This document shows, piece by piece, positions 1-7,013 of a stretch of DNA of 9,168 bases. The stretch covers positions 1-9,168 of the forward strand of contig DEKP01000029.1 of NCBI GenBank assembly GCA_002353935.1, in the 5' to 3' direction. Under the pieces are notes generated by a model. It did no database searches. It worked only from the letters and a program-made list of their open reading frames with translations, and was not told where the DNA came from. Positions within the stretch are counted from its first letter, which is position 1. Each line of letters opens with the position of its first letter. A program made the position numbers and the translations under genes. Origin of the DNA: Ruminococcaceae bacterium UBA2719 (lineage in GTDB: Bacteria; Bacillota; Clostridia; Oscillospirales; Acutalibacteraceae).

Positions 1-39
1 TTAGAAGGCAGTTGCTCTATCCAGCTGAGCTATTGGCGC
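1..39 (-). tRNA. tRNA-Arg(TCT), 5' part only, cut by the window edge
   Basis: Read on the minus strand, the segment starts with a 7-nt acceptor strand (GCGCCAA), then TA, D-stem GCTC, a 9-nt D-loop (AGCTGGATA), GAGC, A, the anticodon 5' stem ACTGC and the 7-nt loop CTTCTAA. The three central loop bases are TCT, so this decodes AGA as arginine. The window ends exactly after the anticodon loop, so the 3' anticodon stem, variable loop, T-arm and acceptor 3' strand lie outside. The 39 visible bases fit the standard tRNA spacing with no anomaly. A full-consensus promoter lies about 40 bases upstream. Confidence 0.93.
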
Positions 40-76
40 AAATACACAAAAGTGATTGCGTTAATTCAGCCTTACT

Positions 77-105
77 ATTATATAGCACTTGGCGAGATTT
101 GTCAA
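77..105 (-). promoter_or_regulatory. Consensus promoter for tRNA-Arg
   Basis: On the minus strand TTGACA (100-105) is separated by exactly 17 bases from TATAAT (77-82), a perfect match to the housekeeping sigma-factor consensus. Transcription should start near position 70, giving a leader of about 30 nt before the tRNA 5' end at 39. A perfect promoter is expected for a stable-RNA gene. Confidence 0.92.
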
Positions 106-144
106 TAGTTTTATTAGTAATTAATAAAATTTAATTAAATAATA

Positions 145-162
145 AAACTTCAATTGAAGTTT
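145..162 (-). terminator. Weak AT-rich hairpin, possible terminator after the glycosyltransferase gene
   Basis: A perfect 18-base palindrome (AAACTTC, AATT, GAAGTTT) lies 19 bases beyond the stop codon of the minus-strand glycosyltransferase. On that strand it is followed by a T-rich but interrupted stretch (TATTATTT). The stem is short and has few G-C pairs, so it would be a weak intrinsic terminator. It sits between that gene and the tRNA promoter, where a terminator is expected. Confidence 0.45.
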
Positions 163-180
163 ATCTATATTATTACGAAT

Positions 181-1765
181 TTATTTTGATAACTTACTGA
201 TTGTTTTGTTAAGCGCATTTATGATTTCAATAAATCCAAATACTGCAAATGGAATCATAATTACAAAATAGGGGAGGATATACTGGCTTTTAGCTTCAAA
301 TATCATGTGATACATCACTCTGCCTAACACGGCCACCGGCAAAATAACAGTTCCGGGATTAAGTTTCTTGCGAATGATCAGCCATACCATGCCGACAGTA
401 AAGAAGAGGTATACCATCATGGTAAAGTAATTGAACCAGTTATCCAATAACTTCTGCATAACTCCTGAATAAACAGAGTCAACTAATGTTGGGAGAGGCT
501 TGCCCTCTGGATAATTATGAGATCGTACCTGACTAAGCCAAATGGACTCGTAGCTGGGTTCGTTAAGCTGACTTATTAGCTTTTTTAAATAGAATTCGCC
601 AAGTAGCTTGTTTTCTTTTAGATAATTGAATCATTCTTTTATCCCTTGTGTAGCTACTTTATTTGCCTTTTTGACGTCCATTTGATTGTCTCGCATAGTT
701 TCCATCGCCTTGCCATTGTACCAGCCCAGTGCCATACCGGAGTCACCGATACCCATGTACGCATACATAGTTTGCGATACCTGTGTGTTTAGTTCAGCGC
801 CGCTGCGCGCAGAATAGCTGAAGATAACAAGTTTTTGCAAAGCGACGGAGCCGATAATCATTGCTGCAACTAATGCCAGTGCAAGGAGTTTTTTCTTATC
901 TATAGCATGCAGAATCAGCGCGATGCATATTGCAGCTAGAATGATCATGTTGTTATATTTCAACAGTACTGAAACAGAAATCAGCAAAGTTGCAAAGATC
1001 ACGTTTTTGATTTTGCCGTTTTTCATAAAACTTATAACATGGTATACACTCCAAATCGAGAACGCAAGACCTGGTAGAATACCGTAGGTAAAGGTTGTCA
1101 TGAACATTGGCTGCAGACACACAATCAGACTGAAGGCAGTGAGATTAGTAACAGATTTGCGGTTGAACAACTTGGATGTGATAGCGATAAGACCAACATA
1201 AATGAAATCCAGTGCTATGACGTTTGGAATCTGAAACAGGGTGTCAGAACAGGCAGTACCGAAAATGCGGTACAGTATTTCGGCAAAGAAAACATATCCA
1301 AGTTGGAATGGATAAAAGAGATAGTAGCTATAGTTTCCGTAATAATTATAAGAATGAAAGAAACTGTCATACTTGTTTTGAGCTGCATCTCGCGCGGTGT
1401 TCAACAAAAGCATTGAGTCGCCGCTGGCATTTGATTTGACCAAGATAATCCAAGTGAGCGAGATGGTGGTGGTCACAAAAAGCATAACGCAGATAATAAA
1501 GTTTGTGTTGATTTTAGAAATGTATATTTTATTGCGCAATATAATTAGAGCGCCTACAGCTGTGAATGCAATCAGCAATAGATTGATCAGCACTGAATCA
1601 TGGTCATAGTTAATTATTTCCGAATACGGGTTAGCCTGGTCGATGCGGTTGGTTTGAATGATACTGTAGAAGGAAAGTATGGTGAAAAGCACCGCAACCA
1701 GGCAAACGGCGATGCTAGAACAGAATTGTACAAATTTATTCTTTTTTGTTAATGTTATTATTCAC
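181..1765 (-). pseudogene. Interrupted polytopic membrane glycosyltransferase (GT-C, GT39/PMT-like)
   Basis: The product would be a multi-pass membrane glycosyltransferase of the GT-C type that moves a sugar from a polyprenyl-phosphate donor onto an envelope acceptor. What is seen: many hydrophobic segments, a short acidic SGDS stretch in the first large loop, a MALGWYNG segment, and near the C-terminus EAKSQYILPYF, which resembles the conserved end of GT39-like proteins. A Shine-Dalgarno site (AAAGGAGA, 1771-1778) precedes a GTG at 1763-1765. That frame reads MNNNINKK and stops 10 codons in, but dropping one base in the A-run (T6 on the plus strand, 1742-1747) joins it to the long frame. The long frame is then cut by an in-frame TGA at 631-633, after which it stays open for another 149 codons to a TAA at 181-183. 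The TGA could have been TGG (Trp). Reconstructed length is about 527 residues. Intact translation from the GTG at 1692 is possible but has no Shine-Dalgarno. The family call is fairly safe, the exact substrate unknown. Confidence 0.78.
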
Positions 1766-1770
1766 ACGAA

Positions 1771-1778
1771 TCTCCTTT
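1771..1778 (-). promoter_or_regulatory. Shine-Dalgarno of the interrupted glycosyltransferase
   Basis: AAAGGAGA on the minus strand lies 5 bases before the GTG at 1763-1765. It is the only good ribosome site upstream of the long frame. It therefore fixes the original start, and shows that the present reading frame from it terminates after a few codons. Confidence 0.7.
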
Positions 1779-1781
1779 AGC

Positions 1782-1810
1782 AGTATATAATAATTATTAC
1801 TACTAGTTAA
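1782..1810 (-). promoter_or_regulatory. Candidate promoter for the glycosyltransferase gene
   Basis: On the minus strand TTAACT (1805-1810, 4 of 6 consensus) and TATACT (1782-1787, 5 of 6) are 17 bases apart. The -10 lies very close to the Shine-Dalgarno at 1771-1778, so the leader would be nearly absent. This makes the assignment tentative, because the intergenic DNA is AT-rich and such matches arise by chance. Confidence 0.4.
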
Positions 1811-1867
1811 ATTTCTAAGTAAATTTCACAGAAGAAATCTAAAGATTTTAATGCAAGAATTTATTAA

Positions 1868-3226
1868 TTAATTTTTCAAAGCTTGAAGAGGAGCTGGAAT
1901 TCTACCTCCTAAATTGACAAATTTTTCTGCGCTTCCGAAGCGAGTGTTCATAACCGGACCTGCACCTAAAAGTCCGCCGAAAGACAAAGTGTCACCGGCT
2001 TTTTTACCTATTGCAGGAATAACTCTTACAGCTGTGGTTTTGGAGTTTACCATACCAATAGCAGCTTCATCGGCAATGATTGCAGATATAGTGTGTGAGG
2101 TTGTATCTCCGGGGATAACTATCATATCAAGACCTACTGAACACACTGCAGTCATAGCTTCAAGCTTTGTTATGTCAAGCGCTCCTCTGTTTACAGCGTT
2201 GATCATACCTGCATCTTCGCTAACGGGTATGAAAGCTCCGCTTAAACCTCCTACATGCGATGACGCCATTACGCCACCCTTTTTGACAGCGTCGTTTAAT
2301 AAAGCGAGTGCGGCTGTAGTTCCGTGGCATCCGCATATTTCAAGCCCCATCTCTTCCAGTATATGCGCTACGCTGTCACCGACCGCAGGAGTTGGCGCGA
2401 GAGATAAATCTACAATACCAAAAGGAATTGACAGGCGAGAGGAAGCTTCTTTTGCAACAAGTTGTCCCATTCTAGTTATTTTAAACGCTGTTTTCTTGAC
2501 TAAATCGGCAACCTCGGTTATATCTTTACATTTGTTTTTAGAAAGCGCAGATCGAACAACCCCCGGACCAGATACGCCAACGTTAATTACGCAGTCTGCT
2601 TCTCCAATCCCGTGGAAAGCACCTGCCATAAATGGGTTATCCTGTACTGCGTTGCAAAATGTTACCAATTTTGCGGCTCCTATACAATTATTATCTTTTG
2701 TAGCCTGAGCTGTTTTTAGTACCGTGTCGCCCATCATTTTAACTGCATCCATATTTATTCCGGCTTTAGTAGAACCTATATTTACAGATGAACATACTTT
2801 TGAGGTTAGCGACAACGCTTCCGGAATACTTTCGATTAAGGCATAATCGCCTGCGGCAAAGCCTTTTTCAACCAGCGCAGAATATCCTCCTATAAAATCT
2901 ACGCCAAGAGTATCGGCAACTTTATCCAAGGTTTTTGCGAATTTCAAAATTTTTTGAGTTTGGCATACTCCTGCGATAATCGAGATAGGGGTAACGGCAA
3001 TACGTTTATTGATAATCGGTATACCATATTCGGCAGAAATATTTTCTCCTGTTTTAACAAGCTCTTTGGCATATCTACAAATTTTATCATAAATTTTATC
3101 ACAAGCCTTGTCAATGTCGGAATCAATACAGTCGATAAGAGAGATACCCATAGTGATAGTTCTAATATCTAAATTTTCGTTATCGATCATATTTATAGTT
3201 TCGAGTATATCTTTTGTTTCAATCAT
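1868..3226 (-). CDS. UPF0210 (DUF711, PFL-like) family protein
   Basis: This 452-residue protein belongs to UPF0210/DUF711, a cytoplasmic family of about 450 residues related in fold to pyruvate formate-lyase. To my knowledge it has no assigned reaction. Family-typical stretches seen here are ENLDIRTITMGISLIDCID near the N-terminus, the glycine-rich GVSGPGVVRSAL in the middle and SSHVGGLSGAFIPVSEDAG towards the C-terminus. I chose the ATG at 3224-3226 because a GAGGGA Shine-Dalgarno (3231-3236) precedes it; a TTG at 3238 would add four residues but would destroy that spacing. The Shine-Dalgarno overlaps the TGA of the upstream ACT-domain gene, so the two are almost certainly translationally coupled. 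The pair of ACT (UPF0237) and UPF0210 genes is a recurring arrangement in Gram-positive bacteria, for example streptococci. The ACT partner suggests control by a small molecule such as an amino acid, which is inference. The gene is intact. Confidence 0.95.
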   Translation of the reverse strand: MIETKDILETINMIDNENLDIRTITMGISLIDCIDSDIDKACDKIYDKICRYAKELVKTGENISAEYGIPIINKRIAVTPISIIAGVCQTQKILKFAKTLDKVADTLGVDFIGGYSALVEKGFAAGDYALIESIPEALSLTSKVCSSVNIGSTKAGINMDAVKMMGDTVLKTAQATKDNNCIGAAKLVTFCNAVQDNPFMAGAFHGIGEADCVINVGVSGPGVVRSALSKNKCKDITEVADLVKKTAFKITRMGQLVAKEASSRLSIPFGIVDLSLAPTPAVGDSVAHILEEMGLEICGCHGTTAALALLNDAVKKGGVMASSHVGGLSGAFIPVSEDAGMINAVNRGALDITKLEAMTAVCSVGLDMIVIPGDTTSHTISAIIADEAAIGMVNSKTTAVRVIPAIGKKAGDTLSFGGLLGAGPVMNTRFGSAEKFVNLGGRIPAPLQALKN

Positions 3227-3230
3227 AAAT

Positions 3231-3237
3231 TCCCTCA
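3231..3237 (-). promoter_or_regulatory. Shine-Dalgarno overlapping the ACT gene stop codon
   Basis: TGAGGGA on the minus strand contains both the TGA stop of the ACT-domain gene (3235-3237) and the ribosome site for the UPF0210 ATG at 3224-3226. This shared element favours the ATG over the upstream TTG and implies translational coupling of the pair. Confidence 0.7.
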
Positions 3238-3504
3238 AATCTTATGCATGCTGTTAAAGATGTCTTCGTGCATAACATGTATTTTTGTTCCTATTTCGTC
3301 TCCAACCTTATTTAAGCGATTTGTAATTTCGTTAAAGGGAACAGTGGCCTTATCGATTTCTGCGAGCATAATCATTGCAAACATATCCTGCAAAACGCTT
3401 TGAGTGACCTCGATAATATTAACTCCCACTTCAGCGCAAGCAGTAGAAACTTTGCTCAAAATGCCTACGTTATCTTTACCTAAAACTGTAATTACCGCTT
3501 TCAT
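3235..3504 (-). CDS. ACT-domain protein, UPF0237 family
   Basis: This 89-residue protein is essentially a single ACT domain, the small ligand-binding fold that senses amino acids in many metabolic enzymes. It opens with a beta strand (MKAVITVLG), then the GKDNVGILSKVS turn and helix that usually forms the ligand-binding edge. This is followed by VNIIEVTQSVLQDMFAMIMLAEI, the second and third strands, a second helix (FNEITNRLNKVG) and a last strand (IGTKIHVMHED). Length matches the UPF0237 family, which is related to the ACT repeats of the glycine-cleavage repressor GcvR. The start ATG at 3502-3504 has a GGAGG site six bases upstream. It is first in a two-gene operon with the UPF0210 gene. The likely role is a regulatory subunit or partner of the UPF0210 protein, inferred from context only. 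Confidence 0.94.
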   Translation of the reverse strand: MKAVITVLGKDNVGILSKVSTACAEVGVNIIEVTQSVLQDMFAMIMLAEIDKATVPFNEITNRLNKVGDEIGTKIHVMHEDIFNSMHKI

Positions 3505-3536
3505 AACAATCCTCCAAATTTTTAATCTGATATAAT

Positions 3537-3564
3537 ATTATACTACTGCTTTTTTTATTGTAAT
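3537..3564 (-). promoter_or_regulatory. Promoter of the ACT-UPF0210 operon
   Basis: On the minus strand a perfect TATAAT (3537-3542) follows ATTACA (3559-3564, 4 of 6 to TTGACA) with a 16-base spacer. The start point should fall near 3530, leaving a leader of about 25 nt that holds the GGAGG at 3511-3515. The upstream galU terminator (3594-3626) isolates this operon, so it needs its own promoter. Confidence 0.7.
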
Positions 3565-3593
3565 TTATAGTTTAGAAAAATAAATACTTTTCT

Positions 3594-3626
3594 AAAAACG
3601 AAACGGACAGTTTAAACTGCCCGTTT
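3594..3626 (-). terminator. Intrinsic terminator of the galU operon
   Basis: Minus-strand RNA forms an 11-bp stem, AAACGGGCAGU with ACUGUCCGUUU around a UUAA loop (3601-3626). It is followed by CG and five U (3594-3598). One pair is a G-U wobble on this strand, whereas on the plus strand the same position is an A-C mismatch, which supports the minus orientation. It lies 19 bases past the galU stop. Confidence 0.88.
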
Positions 3627-3644
3627 TTATAAAAGCATAAAAGA

Positions 3645-4520
3645 TTACTGCAAATTCTGTGCAAGCTCCTTGATATAATCTCTAAGCCCGTCTTTTGTCT
3701 CTTTATGCTTGAGTCCTACTTCTATGTTAGCCTGCAAAATACCCAGCTTGTTTCCCATATCATATCGTTTTCCCGTATATTCAACAGCAGTCATTCCATA
3801 AGTGTTCGCGATTTTTTTCATAGCGTCGGTCAGTTGCAATTCATTAGTGGAATCAGGATCGGTGTGTTCAAGAATTTCAAATATTTCCGGCGGCAATACA
3901 CAGCGACCTAAAATAGAAAACAGCGAAAGCACAGCGTCATCTGTTTTTGGCTTTTCAATCATGTCTGTACATTTATAAATATTATCATGAATATGGTCAA
4001 CTTTTAGAGAGCTGTATTTATAAATATCTTTTTGATCTACTTTTTTTATTCCTAAAACACCTTTTCCAAAGTCGTCATAAGCGTCAATTAATTGTTTTGT
4101 AGCAGGAATGTCTCCAATAATGACATCATCGCCGTACATAACCGCAAACGGTTCATTACCAATAAAGGTTTTTGCCTTTAATACAGCGTGCCCTAGGCCT
4201 TTGGTTTCAATTTGTCTGATGTAGTGTATATTTGCCAGCTTATGAATATTTTCAATGCTTTTGAGCATTTCGTTTTTTCCGTTTCTTTTGAGCACATCTT
4301 CTAAACTCATAGAGTGGTCAAAATGATCCTCAATAACGCCTTTTCCGCGGTTGGTGATAATAAGAATATCGGTAATTCCTGAATTTACTGCTTCTTCAAC
4401 AATGTATTGTATAGCCGGCTTGTCTACTATAGGAATCATTTCTTTGGGCATGGATTTTGTAGCTGGCAACACCCTGGTGCCCAACCCGGCAGCAGGAATA
4501 ACTGCTTTTGTAATTTTCAT
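3645..4520 (-). CDS. galU: UTP--glucose-1-phosphate uridylyltransferase
   Basis: This cytoplasmic enzyme makes UDP-glucose and pyrophosphate from UTP and glucose-1-phosphate, supplying glucose units for glycolipids, teichoic acids, capsule and galactose interconversion. The 291-residue product matches the usual family length. The nucleotide-binding signature is at residues 9-30 (PAAGLGTRVLPATKS followed by MPKEMIP). KGLGHAVL follows at about 107-114, the metal-binding GDD at 130-132, and the typical GKRYDMGNKLGILQA near the C-terminus. I chose the ATG at 4518-4520 because GAGGTG (4527-4532) lies six bases upstream. A GTG at 4527 would sit inside that ribosome site. The site overlaps the TGA (4531-4533) of the preceding zinc-finger membrane gene, so the two form an operon and are probably coupled. 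A clear terminator follows. No key residue is missing. Confidence 0.97.
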   Translation of the reverse strand: MKITKAVIPAAGLGTRVLPATKSMPKEMIPIVDKPAIQYIVEEAVNSGITDILIITNRGKGVIEDHFDHSMSLEDVLKRNGKNEMLKSIENIHKLANIHYIRQIETKGLGHAVLKAKTFIGNEPFAVMYGDDVIIGDIPATKQLIDAYDDFGKGVLGIKKVDQKDIYKYSSLKVDHIHDNIYKCTDMIEKPKTDDAVLSLFSILGRCVLPPEIFEILEHTDPDSTNELQLTDAMKKIANTYGMTAVEYTGKRYDMGNKLGILQANIEVGLKHKETKDGLRDYIKELAQNLQ

Positions 4521-4526
4521 GTTTTT

Positions 4527-4533
4527 CACCTCA
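4527..4533 (-). promoter_or_regulatory. galU Shine-Dalgarno overlapping upstream stop
   Basis: The minus-strand sequence TGAGGTG combines the TGA stop of the zinc-finger membrane gene with the GAGGTG ribosome site of galU, six bases before its ATG. It decides the galU start and ties galU translation to its neighbour. Confidence 0.7.
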
Positions 4534-5547
4534 TATAACGTTTAGTAAAATTCCCGGTAAATAGTTGATAATAAAATAGGAAACCAACAATGATATGGCG
4601 AGAGCGGTATTAACGCCGCCTTTTGTTTCCAGTTTTTCATCTATTTGAGCTTTTTGAGTGATTTTAGTTTTGATTTTTATTATTTGCTTTTTGCAATGTG
4701 CAAAATAAATTCTATTTGCACATCCACCTATTACCAGTATCATAACAATATTTATTATTTCAAATATAGAAGGCAAAATAATTAAAAATATTTGTCCTGT
4801 AGAGAGAGTCGAAATATATTCCATAAGAGAATTAAAAACTTCCACGGAAGAACCCGATGCGGAAGAACTAATACTTGATATGTGTTGGATAATTGTAGTA
4901 TAATCGGTGCAGTATGCAATATAAAGTGTAAGCAACATCATTGCCGCCTGAACAAAAGCAATAATAGCGCCGATTTTATACATTTTGCGGTATAATAAGT
5001 ATCCTCCGGTGAAGATAGCTGCAGCAAAGTTGAATTTTGATTTTGAAAAATTTTTAATATTAGCGAAGATTCTAACAAAATACGGTGTGTTCTGTTTTAC
5101 ATATTTTGCAGCCTCACCGGCTGTAACGCCGTCTCCAAGATCAAAATCTTTTGGCACACCGGCAAGAGGGTCCATCATATCCATAGAAAAGGGCATTGAA
5201 TAACCATTTCCGTTTTCTTGTGAGCGATTGTTACTTTTGTTGTTTTGAACTGATTCTTGCGTGCTGTTTTGAACCCCTATTGGGGCGCCGCACTTAGAAC
5301 AAAAGAAAGCTTCTTTATTGTTCATAGAACCGCAAAATTTGCATTTTATTTCACTTTTATTTTCTGTGGCAGAATTATTATGCTGATATTCAAAATCTTC
5401 ATTATGCAGATTTTCGTTTGCACATTTATTATTTATTTCATAACATTCTCTGTGATGCGGTGTACCGCATTCGGGGCATACGACAATATCGTCGCCTTCG
5501 TGAAAGTATTTATCGCACACAGGACATTTTTCACCCAAATAATTCAT
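4531..5547 (-). CDS. Membrane protein with RING-like and zinc-ribbon N-terminus (DUF2628-like C-terminal part)
   Basis: This 338-residue protein has two predicted zinc-binding modules in front of a membrane domain. The first (residues 8-48) has C8, C11, C24, C27, H31/H32, C35, C42 and H48, a pattern like the prokaryotic RING finger family 1. The second is a zinc ribbon, C69-x2-C72 and C83-x2-C86. A polar Asn/Gln/Ser-rich linker (about 92-115) leads to a segment FNFAAAIFTGGYLLYRKMY (172-190) that resembles DUF2628. Hydrophobic helices follow at about 192-214, 253-281 and 314-336, with two tandem serines-rich stretches near 224-234. The fingers probably face the cytoplasm. The gene starts at an ATG with AGGAG seven bases upstream and overlaps the galU ribosome site at its end. 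Molecular role is unknown; a sensor or scaffold at the membrane linked to envelope sugar supply is inference. Domain calls come from motif reading, not from a profile search. Confidence 0.85.
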   Translation of the reverse strand: MNYLGEKCPVCDKYFHEGDDIVVCPECGTPHHRECYEINNKCANENLHNEDFEYQHNNSATENKSEIKCKFCGSMNNKEAFFCSKCGAPIGVQNSTQESVQNNKSNNRSQENGNGYSMPFSMDMMDPLAGVPKDFDLGDGVTAGEAAKYVKQNTPYFVRIFANIKNFSKSKFNFAAAIFTGGYLLYRKMYKIGAIIAFVQAAMMLLTLYIAYCTDYTTIIQHISSISSSASGSSVEVFNSLMEYISTLSTGQIFLIILPSIFEIINIVMILVIGGCANRIYFAHCKKQIIKIKTKITQKAQIDEKLETKGGVNTALAISLLVSYFIINYLPGILLNVI

Positions 5548-5577
5548 AAATAAACTCCTACGAATAATTTATTTGTT

Positions 5578-5606
5578 ATTTTAACATATAATTCAAAATA
5601 CTTCAA
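5578..5606 (-). promoter_or_regulatory. Promoter of the zinc-finger membrane protein-galU operon
   Basis: On the minus strand TTGAAG (5601-5606) and TAAAAT (5578-5583, 5 of 6 consensus) are separated by 17 bases. The start would fall near 5571, with a short leader that carries AGGAG before the ATG at 5545-5547. It is arranged back to back with the prfB promoter. Confidence 0.6.
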
Positions 5607-5650
5607 CTAAAATTTGTTAATTCTGAATTGTAATAATATAATCCCGTTTC

Positions 5651-5679
5651 TTTACAATTAAAGAGATTTGAGTTATACT
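5651..5679 (+). promoter_or_regulatory. prfB promoter
   Basis: TTTACA (5651-5656) and TATACT (5674-5679), each 5 of 6 to consensus, are separated by exactly 17 bases. Transcription should begin near 5686, about 35 bases before the prfB ATG. A TTAGAGG ribosome site lies at 5706-5712. Confidence 0.75.
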
Positions 5680-5721
5680 AAATATTAAAAGATTGTAAAT
5701 TGTTATTAGAGGTATGTTTAT

Positions 5722-6834
5722 ATGTTGCAGTTTGAAGAACTTAAATTATCGCTTGAATCTTTAAAGCCCGAGATTGATAACCTAGCGTCAGCCTTAGGTC
5801 TAGAGCAGATGAAAAAGGAGATTGAGCAGCTTGAAAACAGAGCAGCTGAGCCGGGCTTTTGGGACAATATGGAGAATTCGCAAAAAATTTTGCAAAAAAC
5901 AGCTAATTTAAAGGCGAAAGTAGAAAAATTTGAAAAGCTAAATGCTTCTTATGACGATACTTTGGCGCTGATAGAGCTTGCAAACGAGGAAGAAGATTTG
6001 TCGTTGTTAGATGAAGCTCAAAGTGAATTCGAAAATATCAAGAGCCAGCTTGAGCGTCAGCGTCTGGAGACATTGCTCACAGGAGAATACGACTCAAATA
6101 ACGCTATTTTGACTTTTCATGCAGGTTCAGGCGGAACCGAGGCGCAGGATTGGGCACAAATGCTTTATAGGATGTATACACGCTGGGCAGTAGCGCACGG
6201 CTTTAATGTAAAAGAAGTTGACTATCTCGATGGCGATGAGGCAGGACTGAAAAGCGCGGTTCTTTTAATAGAAGGGGAAAACGCCTACGGATATTTAAAG
6301 AGTGAGGCAGGCGTTCACAGACTTGTAAGAGTTTCTCCGTTTGATTCAGCCGGCAGACGGCATACAAGCTTTGCGTCTCTTGAGGTTATGCCTGAAATTA
6401 ATGATGATATCAAGGTTGAAATACCGCCGGATGAAATAAAAATGGATGTATATCGTGCCTCAGGCGCCGGCGGACAAAAGGTCAATAAAACCTCTTCGGC
6501 AGTACGACTTACTCATATTCCTACCGGTATTGTAGCGGCGTCCCAGGTTGAGCGAAGCCAGTATCAAAACCGCGATGTTGCTATGAAAATGTTGATATCT
6601 AAGTTAATGGAAATCAAAGAGCGCGAACATCTTGATAAAATTGAGGATATTAAGGGAGATCAAAAAGAAATTACCTGGGGCTCACAAATCCGTTCTTACG
6701 TATTTATGCCTTATACAATGGTAAAGGATCATAGAACTAATTTTGAAACCGGAAATATCAACGCTGTTATGGACGGTGATTTAGACGGATTTATTAATGC
6801 CTATTTAAAGGCGCTCTCCTTGGGAGAAATTTAA
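5722..6834 (+). CDS. prfB: Peptide chain release factor 2 (RF2), no programmed frameshift
   Basis: RF2 recognises UGA and UAA in the ribosomal A site and triggers hydrolysis of the finished peptide. The 370-residue product has a helical N-terminal domain (about 1-110), the stop-codon reading tripeptide SPF at 205-207 and the catalytic GGQ at 250-252 within ASGAGGQKVNKTSS. These motif positions are the same as in E. coli RF2, and they separate it from RF1, which carries a PxT reading motif. In many bacteria prfB has an in-frame TGA near codon 26 that needs a +1 shift at CTT TGA. Here codons 25-26 are TTA GGT (5794-5799) and the frame is open throughout, so RF2 autoregulation by frameshifting is absent. 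The start ATG has TTAGAGG upstream with a 9-base gap. Its own promoter and a strong terminator make it a single-gene unit. Confidence 0.98.
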   Translation: MLQFEELKLSLESLKPEIDNLASALGLEQMKKEIEQLENRAAEPGFWDNMENSQKILQKTANLKAKVEKFEKLNASYDDTLALIELANEEEDLSLLDEAQSEFENIKSQLERQRLETLLTGEYDSNNAILTFHAGSGGTEAQDWAQMLYRMYTRWAVAHGFNVKEVDYLDGDEAGLKSAVLLIEGENAYGYLKSEAGVHRLVRVSPFDSAGRRHTSFASLEVMPEINDDIKVEIPPDEIKMDVYRASGAGGQKVNKTSSAVRLTHIPTGIVAASQVERSQYQNRDVAMKMLISKLMEIKEREHLDKIEDIKGDQKEITWGSQIRSYVFMPYTMVKDHRTNFETGNINAVMDGDLDGFINAYLKALSLGEI

Positions 6835-6891
6835 ATTTACTTTATAGTTATTTTTAGTTGTTTTATTATCATTTATAACATTATAGTTAAC

Positions 6892-6931
6892 AAAACCGCT
6901 TGCTGTGTAATAATGCACAGCAGCGGTTTTT
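6892..6931 (+). terminator. Intrinsic terminator of prfB
   Basis: The left arm AAAACCGC, a bulged T (6900) and TGCTGTG pair with CACAGCA and GCGGTTTT around an 8-base loop (6908-6915), giving about 15 pairs. A five-T run ends at 6931. It starts 57 bases past the prfB stop. Its GC core resembles that of the terminator at 8720-8757. Confidence 0.92.
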
Positions 6932-7013
6932 CTAAAATTTTACACGCTGTATTTTAAAATTTATTACAAACAGCCAAATTTATCAAAGTTGTTACTTTTT
7001 TGGTCAAAAATTA

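Noticed and set aside
1..180. tRNA gene as a mobile-element attachment site
   Set aside because: Integration usually uses the tRNA 3' end, which is outside the window. No integrase, direct repeat or mobile gene is visible on this side.
181..459. A separate 92-residue membrane protein gene
   Set aside because: Its frame continues without a stop back to the TGA at 631-633 and matches the C-terminus of the glycosyltransferase. No Shine-Dalgarno precedes its ATG, so it is the tail of the broken gene.
631..633. Reassignment of TGA to tryptophan or selenocysteine
   Set aside because: RF2, the UGA-reading factor, is encoded in the window, and TGA ends the ACT, zinc-finger and peptidase genes. No selenocysteine-type context or redox motif surrounds the codon.
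1836..1849. AAATCTAAAGATTT hairpin as a terminator of the UPF0210 gene
   Set aside because: The stem is only five A-T-rich pairs and is not followed by a U-tract on the minus strand, so termination there cannot be supported.
1914..2708. A 264-codon open frame on the plus strand
   Set aside because: It lies wholly antisense to the strongly recognisable UPF0210 gene. Its translation is Ser/Pro/Thr/Ala-rich with no family resemblance, and it has no ribosome site worth noting. It is a by-product of the codon use of the real gene.
5714..5764. Short leader open frame starting at ATG 5714 ahead of prfB
   Set aside because: It overlaps the prfB start in another frame, sits only one base after the AGAGG site and its peptide resembles nothing. 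The ATG at 5722 starts the conserved protein.
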